Below are positions 34,964 through 43,031 of a stretch of 64,000 nucleotides of DNA, piece by piece. Source of the stretch: Devosia lacusdianchii (lineage in GTDB: Bacteria > Pseudomonadota > Alphaproteobacteria > Rhizobiales > Devosiaceae); contig NZ_CP092483.1 of the NCBI RefSeq assembly GCF_022429625.1, positions 558,001-622,000 of the forward strand. Direction: 5' to 3'. Within the stretch, counting starts at the first letter, position 1, and each line of letters starts with the position of its first letter. The notes below the pieces were generated by a model. It was not told where the DNA came from. It saw nothing but the letters and a program-made list of their open reading frames with translations, and ran no database searches. Both the position numbers and the translations under genes were made by a program.

Positions 34964-36472
34964 CTACGCCTTGTGCTCTAGCGCGAACTCTTCTTCCGGC
35001 GACATGATCAGCTTGTGGCGGCCGATAACGGCGAAGTAGGCAATCCCCACGGCGCACCACAACACCACCCAGATCACGCCCTTGAAGAAGTTCGGGTCCT
35101 GCAACTGGTAGAAGAGCGTCACGGCTGCGATGATGATGGTGAGCACGGCGCCGGGAATGCCCAGTGGCGAGCGGAACGGCCGCTCGATATTGGGCTGGTT
35201 GCGGCGCAGGATGATGAAGCTCAGTGCCTGCATGATGTAGCTCAGCATCGCGCCGAACACCGCCATGTTGAGCAGCACCACGCCGATGATGTCGTCGCCC
35301 AGTTGGGTTTCGCCACCGCCGCCCCCGCCATTGACGAACCAGATGACCAGCATGACGACCAGGCCCAACAAGGCACCCGAAATCATCGCGACATGCGGGG
35401 TCTTGTAGGCGCTGTGCGTCACCGACAGCGCCGACGGGAAATAGCCGGCGCGGCTGAGCGAATAGACTTGGCGGCCCTGCGCATAGAGGATTGTGTGGAA
35501 CGAGGCGATGAGGCCGGTCAACGCCACGATGCCGAGTACCGTTGCGCCCGCATCGCCATAGATGGCACGGAAGCCGTCGAGCAGCGGTTCGAGCGAGGAA
35601 CCGAGCGCAAAGCTGCCGATGCCCATCACCGAGGGGTTGAGCAGCACGATCATAAAGGCCGACAGCACCAGCGTGGCGAAGGCCAGAAGGATGCCGCGCG
35701 GCAAGTCACGCTTGGGATCGACCGATTCCTCGGCGGCCAGCGGCACCTGTTCGATCGCGAGGAACAGCCAGACGGCGAAGGGCAGGGTCGCCAACACACC
35801 TTGCCAGCCAAAGGGGAACCATTCCCCGTTGCCCTCGGGCAATTCGACGGCCTTGCCATCCGGACCGGCACCGATATTGAGCGCCCAGCGACCAAAATCC
35901 ATGTGTGTGATCGCCGAAATCCAGAACACCACCAACACGCCCAGAGAGATCAGGGTCACGACCAGCGTCACTTTGTAGCTGAGCGCCACGCCATAGATGT
36001 TGAGCGCCAGGAACACGGCATAGAACACGATCCACAGGATTGGATAGAGCGCCGTATCCATGCCGGTAATCGAGCCGAAATAGCCCGAGATGAAGGTCAC
36101 GATGACAGCCGGGGTGAGGACATATTCGACATTCTCGAACAACCCGGTAATGAAGCCGCCCCATGGGCCCATCGAGGTGCGCGCGAAGGAATAGGCAGCG
36201 CCGGTATGCGGCAGCGCCGGGCTCATTTCGGCGATCGATGACACCAGCCCCAGATACATGATGGCGATGATGCCGGCGGCGACGAGCATGCCGCCCCATC
36301 CGCCCGTCATGAAGCCGAAATTCCAGCCCGAGAAGTGGCCCGAGATCACCGCGCCGACGCCAAGCGCCCACAGTGACCAGATGCCCGCATAGCGTTGCAG
36401 TCCGCGCTTCTCGAAATAGTCCTTGTCGCGCGTCGCATAGGCGACACTGCCGACCTTCTTTGTCTCAGCCAT
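34964..36472 (-). CDS. APC-family permease, ethanolamine-permease (EAT) type
   Basis: A membrane protein of about 502 residues with twelve predicted helices. The N-terminal region GVGAVISGHFSGWNFG followed by AEMSPALPHTGAAYSFARTSMGPWGGFITG (quoted in parts) resembles the ethanolamine permease subgroup of the amino acid-polyamine-organocation family. ATG 36472 is preferred over GTG 36478 because AGGGGAC sits at a better distance. It would import the amine degraded by the downstream enzymes. Substrate is inferred from family resemblance and neighbours. Confidence 0.82.
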   Translation of the reverse strand: MAETKKVGSVAYATRDKDYFEKRGLQRYAGIWSLWALGVGAVISGHFSGWNFGFMTGGWGGMLVAAGIIAIMYLGLVSSIAEMSPALPHTGAAYSFARTSMGPWGGFITGLFENVEYVLTPAVIVTFISGYFGSITGMDTALYPILWIVFYAVFLALNIYGVALSYKVTLVVTLISLGVLVVFWISAITHMDFGRWALNIGAGPDGKAVELPEGNGEWFPFGWQGVLATLPFAVWLFLAIEQVPLAAEESVDPKRDLPRGILLAFATLVLSAFMIVLLNPSVMGIGSFALGSSLEPLLDGFRAIYGDAGATVLGIVALTGLIASFHTILYAQGRQVYSLSRAGYFPSALSVTHSAYKTPHVAMISGALLGLVVMLVIWFVNGGGGGGETQLGDDIIGVVLLNMAVFGAMLSYIMQALSFIILRRNQPNIERPFRSPLGIPGAVLTIIIAAVTLFYQLQDPNFFKGVIWVVLWCAVGIAYFAVIGRHKLIMSPEEEFALEHKA

Positions 36473-36504
36473 AGTCACGTCCCCTGGTTAAGCCCCAATG
36501 TGGT

Positions 36505-37275
36505 CTAGACTGCCATTGCCCCTTTGCGCGCCTGCCGCGCCGCGTTGAGGCAACGGGCCAGCCGGTTCGACCATGCGGCCACCCCGGCGGGTTCGAGAAT
36601 TTCGTCGTTGCGGATTTCGATCATGGTAGCGTCAAGCCCGCGACCATCGCCATGCTTTTCGAGCGTCAGCGTCACGCCATTGAGCGCAGCGTAGGGCTCG
36701 TTCCAGCCCAGATTCATCTCCGGGTCTTCGGCGGCGAGTGCATCAAACACGGCCCGGGTGAACCGCTGGTCGACGCCGTGAATCATCCCGATCGGCCAGG
36801 GCCGCGCCACACCATGATAGATCGGCGTAAACGAGTGCATGCACACCAGGATTGTCTCCTGTCCGGCCTGACGACGTGCCTCCAGCAGCGTTTCGATCGC
36901 GGCGTGATAAGGCCGGTGAAAGCGGTCGATCCGGTATTGGCGCTCCTCGGCGTCAAGACCTTCATTGGCCGCGATCCGGGTGGCCTCCGACAGCGTCCAG
37001 ATCAGGTCGGGTGCGTTGAGGTCGCGGTTGCAATCGATGATGAGCCGCGAGACCGTCGACTGCACCAGCGGCGCATCGAGCACTTCGGAGAGGTGACGGC
37101 TTACCGCGAGTGCGCCGGGGTCCCAGGCGATATGGCTCAGCCGCTCGCTGGCGCTCAGCCCCAGGTCGCCATACTTGGCCGGAATGCGGTTGCTGGCGTG
37201 GTCGCAGACGATCACGAAGGGCGAAGCCCCGCGTACATTGCTGACCAGAACCGATTTTTCGCCGCTAACGTCCAC
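36505..37275 (-). CDS. N-formylglutamate amidohydrolase family protein
   Basis: A 256-residue protein of the N-formylglutamate amidohydrolase family: FVIVCDHASNRIPAKYG, HIAWDPGALAVSRHLSEVL, LIIDCNRD and CMHSFTPIYHG hold the probable zinc ligands. No hut histidine genes are nearby. In this set it may hydrolyse a gamma-glutamyl amide rather than formylglutamate, releasing glutamate. It is the first gene of the minus-strand series and is divergent from the RpiR regulator gene across 90 bases. Confidence 0.85.
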   Translation of the reverse strand: MDVSGEKSVLVSNVRGASPFVIVCDHASNRIPAKYGDLGLSASERLSHIAWDPGALAVSRHLSEVLDAPLVQSTVSRLIIDCNRDLNAPDLIWTLSEATRIAANEGLDAEERQYRIDRFHRPYHAAIETLLEARRQAGQETILVCMHSFTPIYHGVARPWPIGMIHGVDQRFTRAVFDALAAEDPEMNLGWNEPYAALNGVTLTLEKHGDGRGLDATMIEIRNDEILEPAGVAAWSNRLARCLNAARQARKGAMAV

Positions 37276-37308
37276 TTAGCCCCTACGCATGGTCGATTAA
37301 CTTCTGTA

Positions 37309-37336
37309 ACAGTAGTTCCACAACTGCAAAAACTGT
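37309..37336. promoter_or_regulatory. Nested dyad between divergent amidohydrolase and RpiR genes
   Basis: ACAGT-AGTT-ccac-AACT-gcaaaa-ACTGT gives two nested inverted repeats within the 90-base divergent gap. It is the likely binding site of the adjacent RpiR-type regulator. The assignment rests on position and symmetry only. Confidence 0.45.
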
Positions 37337-37365
37337 CAATGCTGAAATCATAAATTCAGAGGAAT

Positions 37366-38211
37366 GTGGAAGACGCGATGGAGGGAAAGTCGGTTGCCGG
37401 GCGCATCCATGAGGCCATCCATCGGCTCACGGCCGCCGAGAAACGCGCCGCCCGTGGCCTGCTTGGTTCCTATCCGACGCTGGGCCTGGCGCCTGTCGCC
37501 GAGTTCGCGCAACAGTCCGGCGCTAGTTCGGCCACCGTTTTGCGTTTCGTCTCCCAGCTCGGCTACAAATCCTATCCCGATTTCCAGCGTGCCCTGCGCG
37601 ACGAGCTTGAAGAGCGCTCCAAGTCGCCCCTCCAACGCAGCCAGCACCACGCGGGTGGCGGCGCCGACGAGAATTTTCTCGATCGCTTCGTGACCCAGGC
37701 CATCGCCAATCTGCGCGGCTCGGCCGGGCTGATCCCCACCTCCGAATTCGAGGCGGTCTGCGAGCGGCTGGCCGAGGCCAAGGGCAATTGCCATCTGGTC
37801 GGCGGGCGCTTCACCGATTTCCTCGCTGGCTATATGGAGGCGCACCTGCGGCTCGTTCGTCAGGGTGTGCGCCGCCTCGACGGCCGGCCGGCCACGCGGG
37901 CTGATCAATTGATCGACGTGAAACCGGGCGATCTCGCCATCATCTTCGACGTCCGCCGCTATGACGACAGTCTCGTCGAGGTTGCCGCCGAACTGGCGGC
38001 GCGGCGTGCCCAGATCGTCCTCATCACCGACGAATGGATGAGCCCGGTCAGCCGCTTCGCCAAACTGGTCCTCCCCTGCCGCACCGAAACGGACCGCACC
38101 TGGGACGCCAATGGATCACTGTTCACGCTGGTGGAGGCGGTGATAGCGCGGACCACGGAACTGAGCTGGGCTACCGCCAGCAAGCGCATGGGGAGTATTG
38201 AGCGGGGGTAA
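37366..38211 (+). CDS. MurR/RpiR-family transcriptional regulator
   Basis: A 281-residue regulator: N-terminal helix-turn-helix with VAEFAQQSGASSATVLRFVSQLGYKSYPDFQ (in parts; about residues 45-75) and a C-terminal SIS domain from about residue 125 that normally senses a phosphosugar or similar ligand. Start could be GTG 37366 or ATG 37378; both have purine-rich upstream bases. Divergence from the amine-catabolism genes suggests that it controls them. Confidence 0.87.
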   Translation: MEDAMEGKSVAGRIHEAIHRLTAAEKRAARGLLGSYPTLGLAPVAEFAQQSGASSATVLRFVSQLGYKSYPDFQRALRDELEERSKSPLQRSQHHAGGGADENFLDRFVTQAIANLRGSAGLIPTSEFEAVCERLAEAKGNCHLVGGRFTDFLAGYMEAHLRLVRQGVRRLDGRPATRADQLIDVKPGDLAIIFDVRRYDDSLVEVAAELAARRAQIVLITDEWMSPVSRFAKLVLPCRTETDRTWDANGSLFTLVEAVIARTTELSWATASKRMGSIERG

Positions 38212-38245
38212 GCGCGCCGGGTAGCCCCATCTCTCCCACGCACCG

Positions 38246-38329
38246 TCGCTTCCCGCGGACTTGATCCGCGGGTCACTCGCCGCTTGCGCCATGTGAGAGA
38301 GACCCGTGGATCAAGTCCGCGGGAAGCGA
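38246..38329. repeat. Intergenic inverted repeat with 29-base arms
   Basis: Arms 38246-38274 and 38301-38329 (starting TCGCTTCCCGCGGACTTGAT) are inverted copies with one mismatch. Each arm includes the CCGCGGA...TCCGCGG hairpin also found at 27788-27806. Located between convergent rpiR-like and ppk2 genes, so it may terminate both. Confidence 0.8.
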
Positions 38330-38367
38330 TTGTGATCGCGGCAGGGTTCGTTCTTCCTACGGCGCCC

Positions 38368-39225
38368 TCAATCCGTCTTCTTCATCGCCAGAAAATCCCC
38401 AGCGCTCAGCGCGATCTTCGGATCAATGTCCCCGATTGCCTTCTTGTCCTTGCCGGCAAAATCCAGCCGCTCGAGCACGGTCTGGATCACATTGATGCGG
38501 CCGCGCCGCTTGTCGTTGGCGCGGATCACCGTCCAGGGCGCATGCGCGCTGTCGGTACGCTTCAGCATTTCGTCGCGAGCCACCGAATACGCGTCCCACT
38601 TGCCGAGCGCCTCGATATCGATCGGCGACAGCTTCCACACCTTGAGCGGATCGTGGCGGCGATCATGAAACCGCTTGAGCTGCATCTCCCGGCCGATCGA
38701 CAGCCAGAACTTGAAGAAGTGGATGCCATCCCGCGTGATCCGCTTCTCGAACTCCGGCGCTTCTTCCAAAAAGTGCTCGGTCTGTTCGGGCGTGCAGAAG
38801 CCCATGACCCGCTCAACGCCGGCCCGGTTATACCAGGAACGGTCGAACAGCACGGTCTCGCCCGCGGCCGGTAGCCAATCCACATAGCGCTGGAAATACC
38901 ACTGCGTGCTTTCCCGGTCGTTCGGCTTGGGCAGCGCCGCGATGAGGTTGTAGCGCGGGTTGAGATTTTCGAGATAGGTCTTGATCGTGCCGCCCTTGCC
39001 GGCGGCATCGCGCCCCTCAAACACGATCATCACCCGCTCGCCGCTCTTGGCCAGATGCGCCTGCAGCAGCACGAGCTGCTTTTGCAGCGCATACATCTGT
39101 GCTTCATAGATTTCGCTATCGAGCTTATCTTCGTAAGGGTAGCCGCCCGACTCCATGGCGTGCTTCTTGATGGCCTTGGGGAGTTCAGGATTTTCGAGAT
39201 CAAAGCCGTGAAAGGGATCAGTCAC
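38368..39225 (-). CDS. ppk2: Polyphosphate kinase 2
   Basis: A 285-residue PPK2 class I type enzyme. Walker A is GRDAAGKGG (about residue 70), lid-region arginines are in LNPRYN and WYFQRYVDWLP, and Walker B is in LFDRSWYNRAGVERVMGF. It moves phosphate between polyphosphate and nucleotides. A single PPK2 domain is present. It is divergent from the PhoR-like histidine kinase gene across 87 bases, an arrangement that hints at phosphate-related control. Confidence 0.93.
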   Translation of the reverse strand: MTDPFHGFDLENPELPKAIKKHAMESGGYPYEDKLDSEIYEAQMYALQKQLVLLQAHLAKSGERVMIVFEGRDAAGKGGTIKTYLENLNPRYNLIAALPKPNDRESTQWYFQRYVDWLPAAGETVLFDRSWYNRAGVERVMGFCTPEQTEHFLEEAPEFEKRITRDGIHFFKFWLSIGREMQLKRFHDRRHDPLKVWKLSPIDIEALGKWDAYSVARDEMLKRTDSAHAPWTVIRANDKRRGRINVIQTVLERLDFAGKDKKAIGDIDPKIALSAGDFLAMKKTD

Positions 39226-39312
39226 AGGTGTCGCTCCGTTGTCATCTCTACCGTGCTATAGAGGCGCCCCCATGTGCAAGGGGCATGGCAAAGGCCTGAT
39301 TCTAGAAACAAA

Positions 39313-40593
39313 ATGGACGAACCCAGCTCCCGACAACCTATGCCTCGTCTGAACGTCGTGCTGTCGCGCCTGGTCGCGCAGGCCAGCCTGTTGGCGGGCA
39401 TAGCCGGCGTGTTCGGCGGCCTGGTGTTGTTTGGTGATCTCGGTATCGTCGCCGCCATTGTCGGCTTTCTGGCGGTGGTGGCCGGCGTCGCCGTGCTGCC
39501 GACAGGCGTGGTCACGGTCACCCAGACGGTGGAGACGCCCCGGCTCGTTATCGCAGCGGATACCTCGGTCAATACCTTCGCCGACGCGCTGACCGATCCC
39601 TGCCTGGTGCTCGATCGCCGCGGCGTCGTACTGCATGCCAATGCAGCGGCCCGGCGGCAGTTTCCGGCCGTTACCTCGGGCAATCCGCTGACCTTCTCCA
39701 TGCGCAATCCCGAACTGGTGCAGGCCATCGAAACCGCCAATCGCACCGGCGCCAGCCGCAGCATCGAGCTGCACGAAACCGTGCCGTCCGAGACCTGGGA
39801 AAAGGTGGTCGTCGCTCCGCTACAGCGGCCCGGCGTCGATTGGTTCGCCGACGAGGGGCGCCAGCTCATCGTCACCTTCCAGAGCCTGACCGAACTCAAG
39901 CGCGTCGACGCGCTGCGCTCCGATTTCATCGCCAATGCCAGCCATGAGCTACGCACGCCGCTCGCCTCGCTGCTCGGCTTCATCGATACCCTGCTTGGCC
40001 CGGCGGCAAAGGATGCGGCGGCGCGCGAGAAATTCCTCGGCATCATGCGCGGCCAGGCCGAGCGCATGAGCAAGCTCATCGACGACCTCCTGAGCCTGTC
40101 GCGCATTGAAATGCACCAGCATGTGCGCCCCACCGGCACCATCGATCTGGCCGGGCTGCTGCGTGAAGTCCGCGAGGGTCTGATGATGCAGGCCAAGGCG
40201 GCCGACGTCGAAATTCGCCTCAGCCTCTTCGAGGGCCCCTCGACCACCACGGGCGACCGCAGTCAGCTCTATGAAGTGTTCGAGAACCTGCTCGACAACG
40301 CCATCAAATACGGCGCCGGTGGCAAATTCGTCGAACTGAGCCTGGCGCCGTCCGGCCGCCCCGGCTTCCAGCATCAGGTGACTGTCATCGATCACGGCCC
40401 CGGCGTCGAGCCCGAGCACGTGCCGCGCCTCACCGAGCGCTTCTATCGCATCGATGCCGACGCTAGCCGCAAGAAGAAGGGCACCGGCCTCGGCCTCGCC
40501 ATCGTCAAGCACATCGTCAACCGCCATCGCGGCCAGATGAGCATCAAGAGCAAGCCCGGCGAGGGCATGCGCGTGGACGTGTTTTTGCCTTAG
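39313..40593 (+). CDS. Membrane sensor histidine kinase (PhoR-like)
   Basis: A 426-residue kinase. Two N-terminal membrane helices (about 20-65), a PAS-like domain (about 90-190; DPCLVLDRRGVVLHAN), HisKA with the H-box IANASHELRTPLASLLGF (His about 225) and an HATPase domain with DNAIKY, DHGPGV and KGTGLGLAIV. It resembles PhoR, yet no phoB or pst genes are next to it; downstream is gcrA on the other strand. ATG 39313 is used. Its partner regulator must be encoded elsewhere. Confidence 0.86.
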   Translation: MDEPSSRQPMPRLNVVLSRLVAQASLLAGIAGVFGGLVLFGDLGIVAAIVGFLAVVAGVAVLPTGVVTVTQTVETPRLVIAADTSVNTFADALTDPCLVLDRRGVVLHANAAARRQFPAVTSGNPLTFSMRNPELVQAIETANRTGASRSIELHETVPSETWEKVVVAPLQRPGVDWFADEGRQLIVTFQSLTELKRVDALRSDFIANASHELRTPLASLLGFIDTLLGPAAKDAAAREKFLGIMRGQAERMSKLIDDLLSLSRIEMHQHVRPTGTIDLAGLLREVREGLMMQAKAADVEIRLSLFEGPSTTTGDRSQLYEVFENLLDNAIKYGAGGKFVELSLAPSGRPGFQHQVTVIDHGPGVEPEHVPRLTERFYRIDADASRKKKGTGLGLAIVKHIVNRHRGQMSIKSKPGEGMRVDVFLP

Positions 40594-40728
40594 ACGGAAT
40601 CGCGATGCTCCGTCTCGCCGCTGCCAATCGGATTGGCAACAGCACGAACGATTCACAAACTCGATCAAGCCCGACGGTGACGCGCGGTGGGCGACGGGCG
40701 ATCTGATAGAAGCGACTGTCACGCGAAC

Positions 40729-40750
40729 AAAAAGGGCGCCATCGGCGCCC
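40729..40750 (-). terminator. Intrinsic terminator of gcrA, possibly bidirectional
   Basis: GGGCGCC-atc-GGCGCCC (40734-40750) with AAAAA at 40729-40733, which reads as a U-run on the minus strand after gcrA. On the plus strand it is followed by CTCTTT, a weaker tract, and may also end the histidine kinase transcript. Confidence 0.8.
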
Positions 40751-40773
40751 TCTTTCAGTCCTGCTTGCGACGA

Positions 40774-41340
40774 TTACCGCCGCTTCTTGTCGACCTGATG
40801 ATAAGCCCGGCGCGAGTGGAACTCGCAATAGGGGCCGGTTTCCAGCGAATGCTGGCCGCAGAAATAGAAGTCCTTGCTGAGCGGATCGCCGATCGGCCAC
40901 TTGCAGGTATGCTCGTTAAGCTGCAGCAGGTTGAGCCGCTTGTCCTCAGGAATGAACAGCTCTGCTACGGTCGGGGCCACATAGAGCTCGGCTTCCATCT
41001 GCGGATCATGCGCCAGCGCGGTCGCGCCGATCGAGCGCGGCTGCGACATGGTCTGGCGCACCTTGGCAGCGCCACCACCCATATTGGACATGCCAGCCGA
41101 AGGGCTGGCCACGCGGCGTGGCGCGGGGCGAGCGGCCGGACGGGCGCGCGGCGCTGAATTGGTCGGCTTGGCGCGGGCCGAAAGCTTGAGGCGATGCACC
41201 TTGCCGATCACGGCATTGCGGGTCACGCCCTGGCCCAGCTCGCCGGCGATCTGGCTTGCGCTCAGACCTTCCATCCAGAGCTTCTTCAAAGTCTCGACGC
41301 GCTCGTCAGTCCAGCCCGCCGATTGTGCTCCTGAATCCAT
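40774..41340 (-). CDS. gcrA: GcrA cell-cycle regulator
   Basis: A 188-residue protein with the GcrA N-terminal DNA-binding domain GWTDERVETLKKLWMEGLSA and following TRNAVIGKVHRLKL, a proline/arginine-rich linker, and the C-terminal sigma-factor-binding region CKWPIGDP...YCEFHSRRAY. GcrA acts with RNA polymerase at promoters methylated at GANTC by CcrM. The start may be ATG 41340 (used) or ATG 41361; neither has a strong ribosome site. Two GANTC sites overlap this start region, and three more lie upstream, fitting autoregulation. Confidence 0.92.
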   Translation of the reverse strand: MDSGAQSAGWTDERVETLKKLWMEGLSASQIAGELGQGVTRNAVIGKVHRLKLSARAKPTNSAPRARPAARPAPRRVASPSAGMSNMGGGAAKVRQTMSQPRSIGATALAHDPQMEAELYVAPTVAELFIPEDKRLNLLQLNEHTCKWPIGDPLSKDFYFCGQHSLETGPYCEFHSRRAYHQVDKKRR

Positions 41341-41710
41341 CGTCAAAACAGAATCCTTCATTGCGCTGCCAAATGGCCATGGCAACCATCAAACGCTAGG
41401 CGTCGTATGTTGAGTGGGTCCGCCACACGAGATATCGTGTTCCCAATGACGTTGAGTTTACGCCATCGGTGGAATCGGGATCAAGAGTCGGGGGCGACTT
41501 TCCCCGTAAATCCACTGGTTAAAATTGCCCTAACAATCCCTGAGTCAAATCAGGGGCTTGGGCCGTGATCATTGACTTATCTGGCAAAATTGGCCTAACT
41601 CGGCCACAGAAACGCGCTGCGCAACGAGCGCGTTTTTGGTTTTTGTGGCGCTATTGTCACGCAAGCCGCCTAGCCTCCTCTCAACCCCGAAAATTCAGAA
41701 GGAATAATCC
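41341..41710. promoter_or_regulatory. Intergenic region between gcrA and argD with clustered GANTC sites and hairpins
   Basis: GANTC sites start at 41351, 41472, 41485 and 41542, with one more at 41333 inside gcrA: five in about 214 bases, several-fold above chance at this GC content. The 41542 site lies inside the dyad CCCTGA-gtcaaa-TCAGGG (41538-41555). Two hairpins follow, TGGCC-taactc-GGCCA (41591-41606) and the terminator at 41610. No protein gene is seen. A small RNA or an argD leader is possible. Confidence 0.55.
41610..41645 (+). terminator. Orphan intrinsic terminator upstream of argD
   Basis: AAACGCGCT-gcgcaacg-AGCGCGTTT is followed by TTGGTTTTTG on the plus strand. No plus-strand gene lies upstream (gcrA points away), and argD starts 75 bases later. 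It must therefore end a leader RNA (attenuation) or a small RNA. Hairpin and T tract are seen directly; the function is inferred. Confidence 0.65.
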
Positions 41711-42910
41711 ATGTCTGCGCTCTACGGCACGTACGCCCGGTCCGACCTCGCTTTCGAGCGGGGCGAGGGCATGCGACTGTACGACCAGCATGGCCGAGAT
41801 TATCTCGATTTCCATTCCGGCATCGCGGTGAACGCCCTGGGTCACGGCGACCCCCATATCGTTTCGGCGCTGAAATCGGCGGCCGAAAAGGTCTGGCATA
41901 CGTCCAACGTCTTCACCATTCCCGAGCAGGAAAAGCTCGGCCAGCGGCTGGTCGAGGCCACTTTCGCGGATTCCGTCTTCTTCACCAATTCCGGTGCTGA
42001 AGCGCTCGAATGCGCCATCAAGACGGCACGGCACTATTTCTGGGCCAAAGGCGAGACCGATCGCTACGAGATCATCGCCTTCACCGGCTCCTTCCACGGC
42101 CGCACCATGGGCACCATCGCCGCCGGTGGTAATCCGAGCTACCTCGAAGGCTTCGGCCCACCCATGCCCGGCTTCAAGCACACCGCCCCAGGCGACCTCG
42201 AAGCCGTCAAGGCGCTCGTTGGGCCACAAACCTGCGCCATCCTGATCGAGACGGTGCAGGGCGAAGGCGGCGTCACCGCCATGACCAATGAGTTCATGCA
42301 GGGCCTGCGCAAGCTCTGCGACGACAACGGCATGCTGCTCATCCTCGACGAGGTGCAGTGCGGCTATGGCCGGACCGGCCGCTTCTTCGCCTTCGAGTGG
42401 AGCGGCATCACGCCCGACATCGTCGCCGTGGCCAAGGCTATTGGTGGCGGCTTCCCGCTCGGCGCGTGCCTTGCCAAGGGCGAGGTTGCGGCCTCGATGG
42501 TCCCGGGCACCCACGGCTCCACCTATGGTGGCAATCCCTTGGCAACGGCTGTCGGCAATGCCGTGCTCGATCGCATCCTGGCGCCAGGCTTCATCGATCA
42601 CGCCAACCAGATGGGCCAGAAGCTTGCCTGGCACCTGCAGCAACTGGCGCAGAAATACCCCGACTACGTGCTCGAACTGCGCGGCAAGGGTCTGCTCGCG
42701 GGCATCAAGATTACCCCGCCGGTGCGCGACTTCGTCGCCCGGCTACGTGACGATCACCGCATGCTGGCCATCGGCGCTGGCGACAACGTGCTGCGGCTGC
42801 TGCCGCCGCTGATCGTCACCGAAGCCGAGATCGAGGAAGCGGTCGCCAAGATCGGCGCCGCCTTCGATGCCATCGAGGCTGAAACGGCTTCGGTTCCAGC
42901 GGTTGGCTGA
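41711..42910 (+). CDS. argD: Acetylornithine/succinyldiaminopimelate aminotransferase
   Basis: A 399-residue class III aminotransferase. PLP-binding segments NSGAEALECAIKTAR, FHGRTMG, LILDEVQCGYGRTG and the lysine in AKAIGGGFPLGA are intact. It makes N-acetylornithine in arginine synthesis and can serve lysine synthesis. AGAAGG lies before the ATG. It is followed by argF, 121 bases on, the common alphaproteobacterial argD-argF-hslO order. The orphan terminator upstream suggests control before the gene. Confidence 0.94.
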   Translation: MSALYGTYARSDLAFERGEGMRLYDQHGRDYLDFHSGIAVNALGHGDPHIVSALKSAAEKVWHTSNVFTIPEQEKLGQRLVEATFADSVFFTNSGAEALECAIKTARHYFWAKGETDRYEIIAFTGSFHGRTMGTIAAGGNPSYLEGFGPPMPGFKHTAPGDLEAVKALVGPQTCAILIETVQGEGGVTAMTNEFMQGLRKLCDDNGMLLILDEVQCGYGRTGRFFAFEWSGITPDIVAVAKAIGGGFPLGACLAKGEVAASMVPGTHGSTYGGNPLATAVGNAVLDRILAPGFIDHANQMGQKLAWHLQQLAQKYPDYVLELRGKGLLAGIKITPPVRDFVARLRDDHRMLAIGAGDNVLRLLPPLIVTEAEIEEAVAKIGAAFDAIEAETASVPAVG

Positions 42911-42959
42911 GATGAAATTGAGCGTTCGCTACTATGGTCGGCGACGACGCGGTCTGTTC

Positions 42960-42981
42960 CCTCCGCCCCTAGGGGCGGAGG
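42960..42981. repeat. Perfect 22-base palindrome between argD and argF
   Basis: CCTCCGCCCCT/AGGGGCGGAGG is a perfect palindrome 50 bases after argD. It lacks a T tract, so it is more likely a repeat or RNA-processing stem than a full terminator. Confidence 0.7.
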
Positions 42982-43031
42982 ACGAAAGCGCGCGCATTCA
43001 CTGAACATAGTCCCATAAAGGAACCCGGCCC

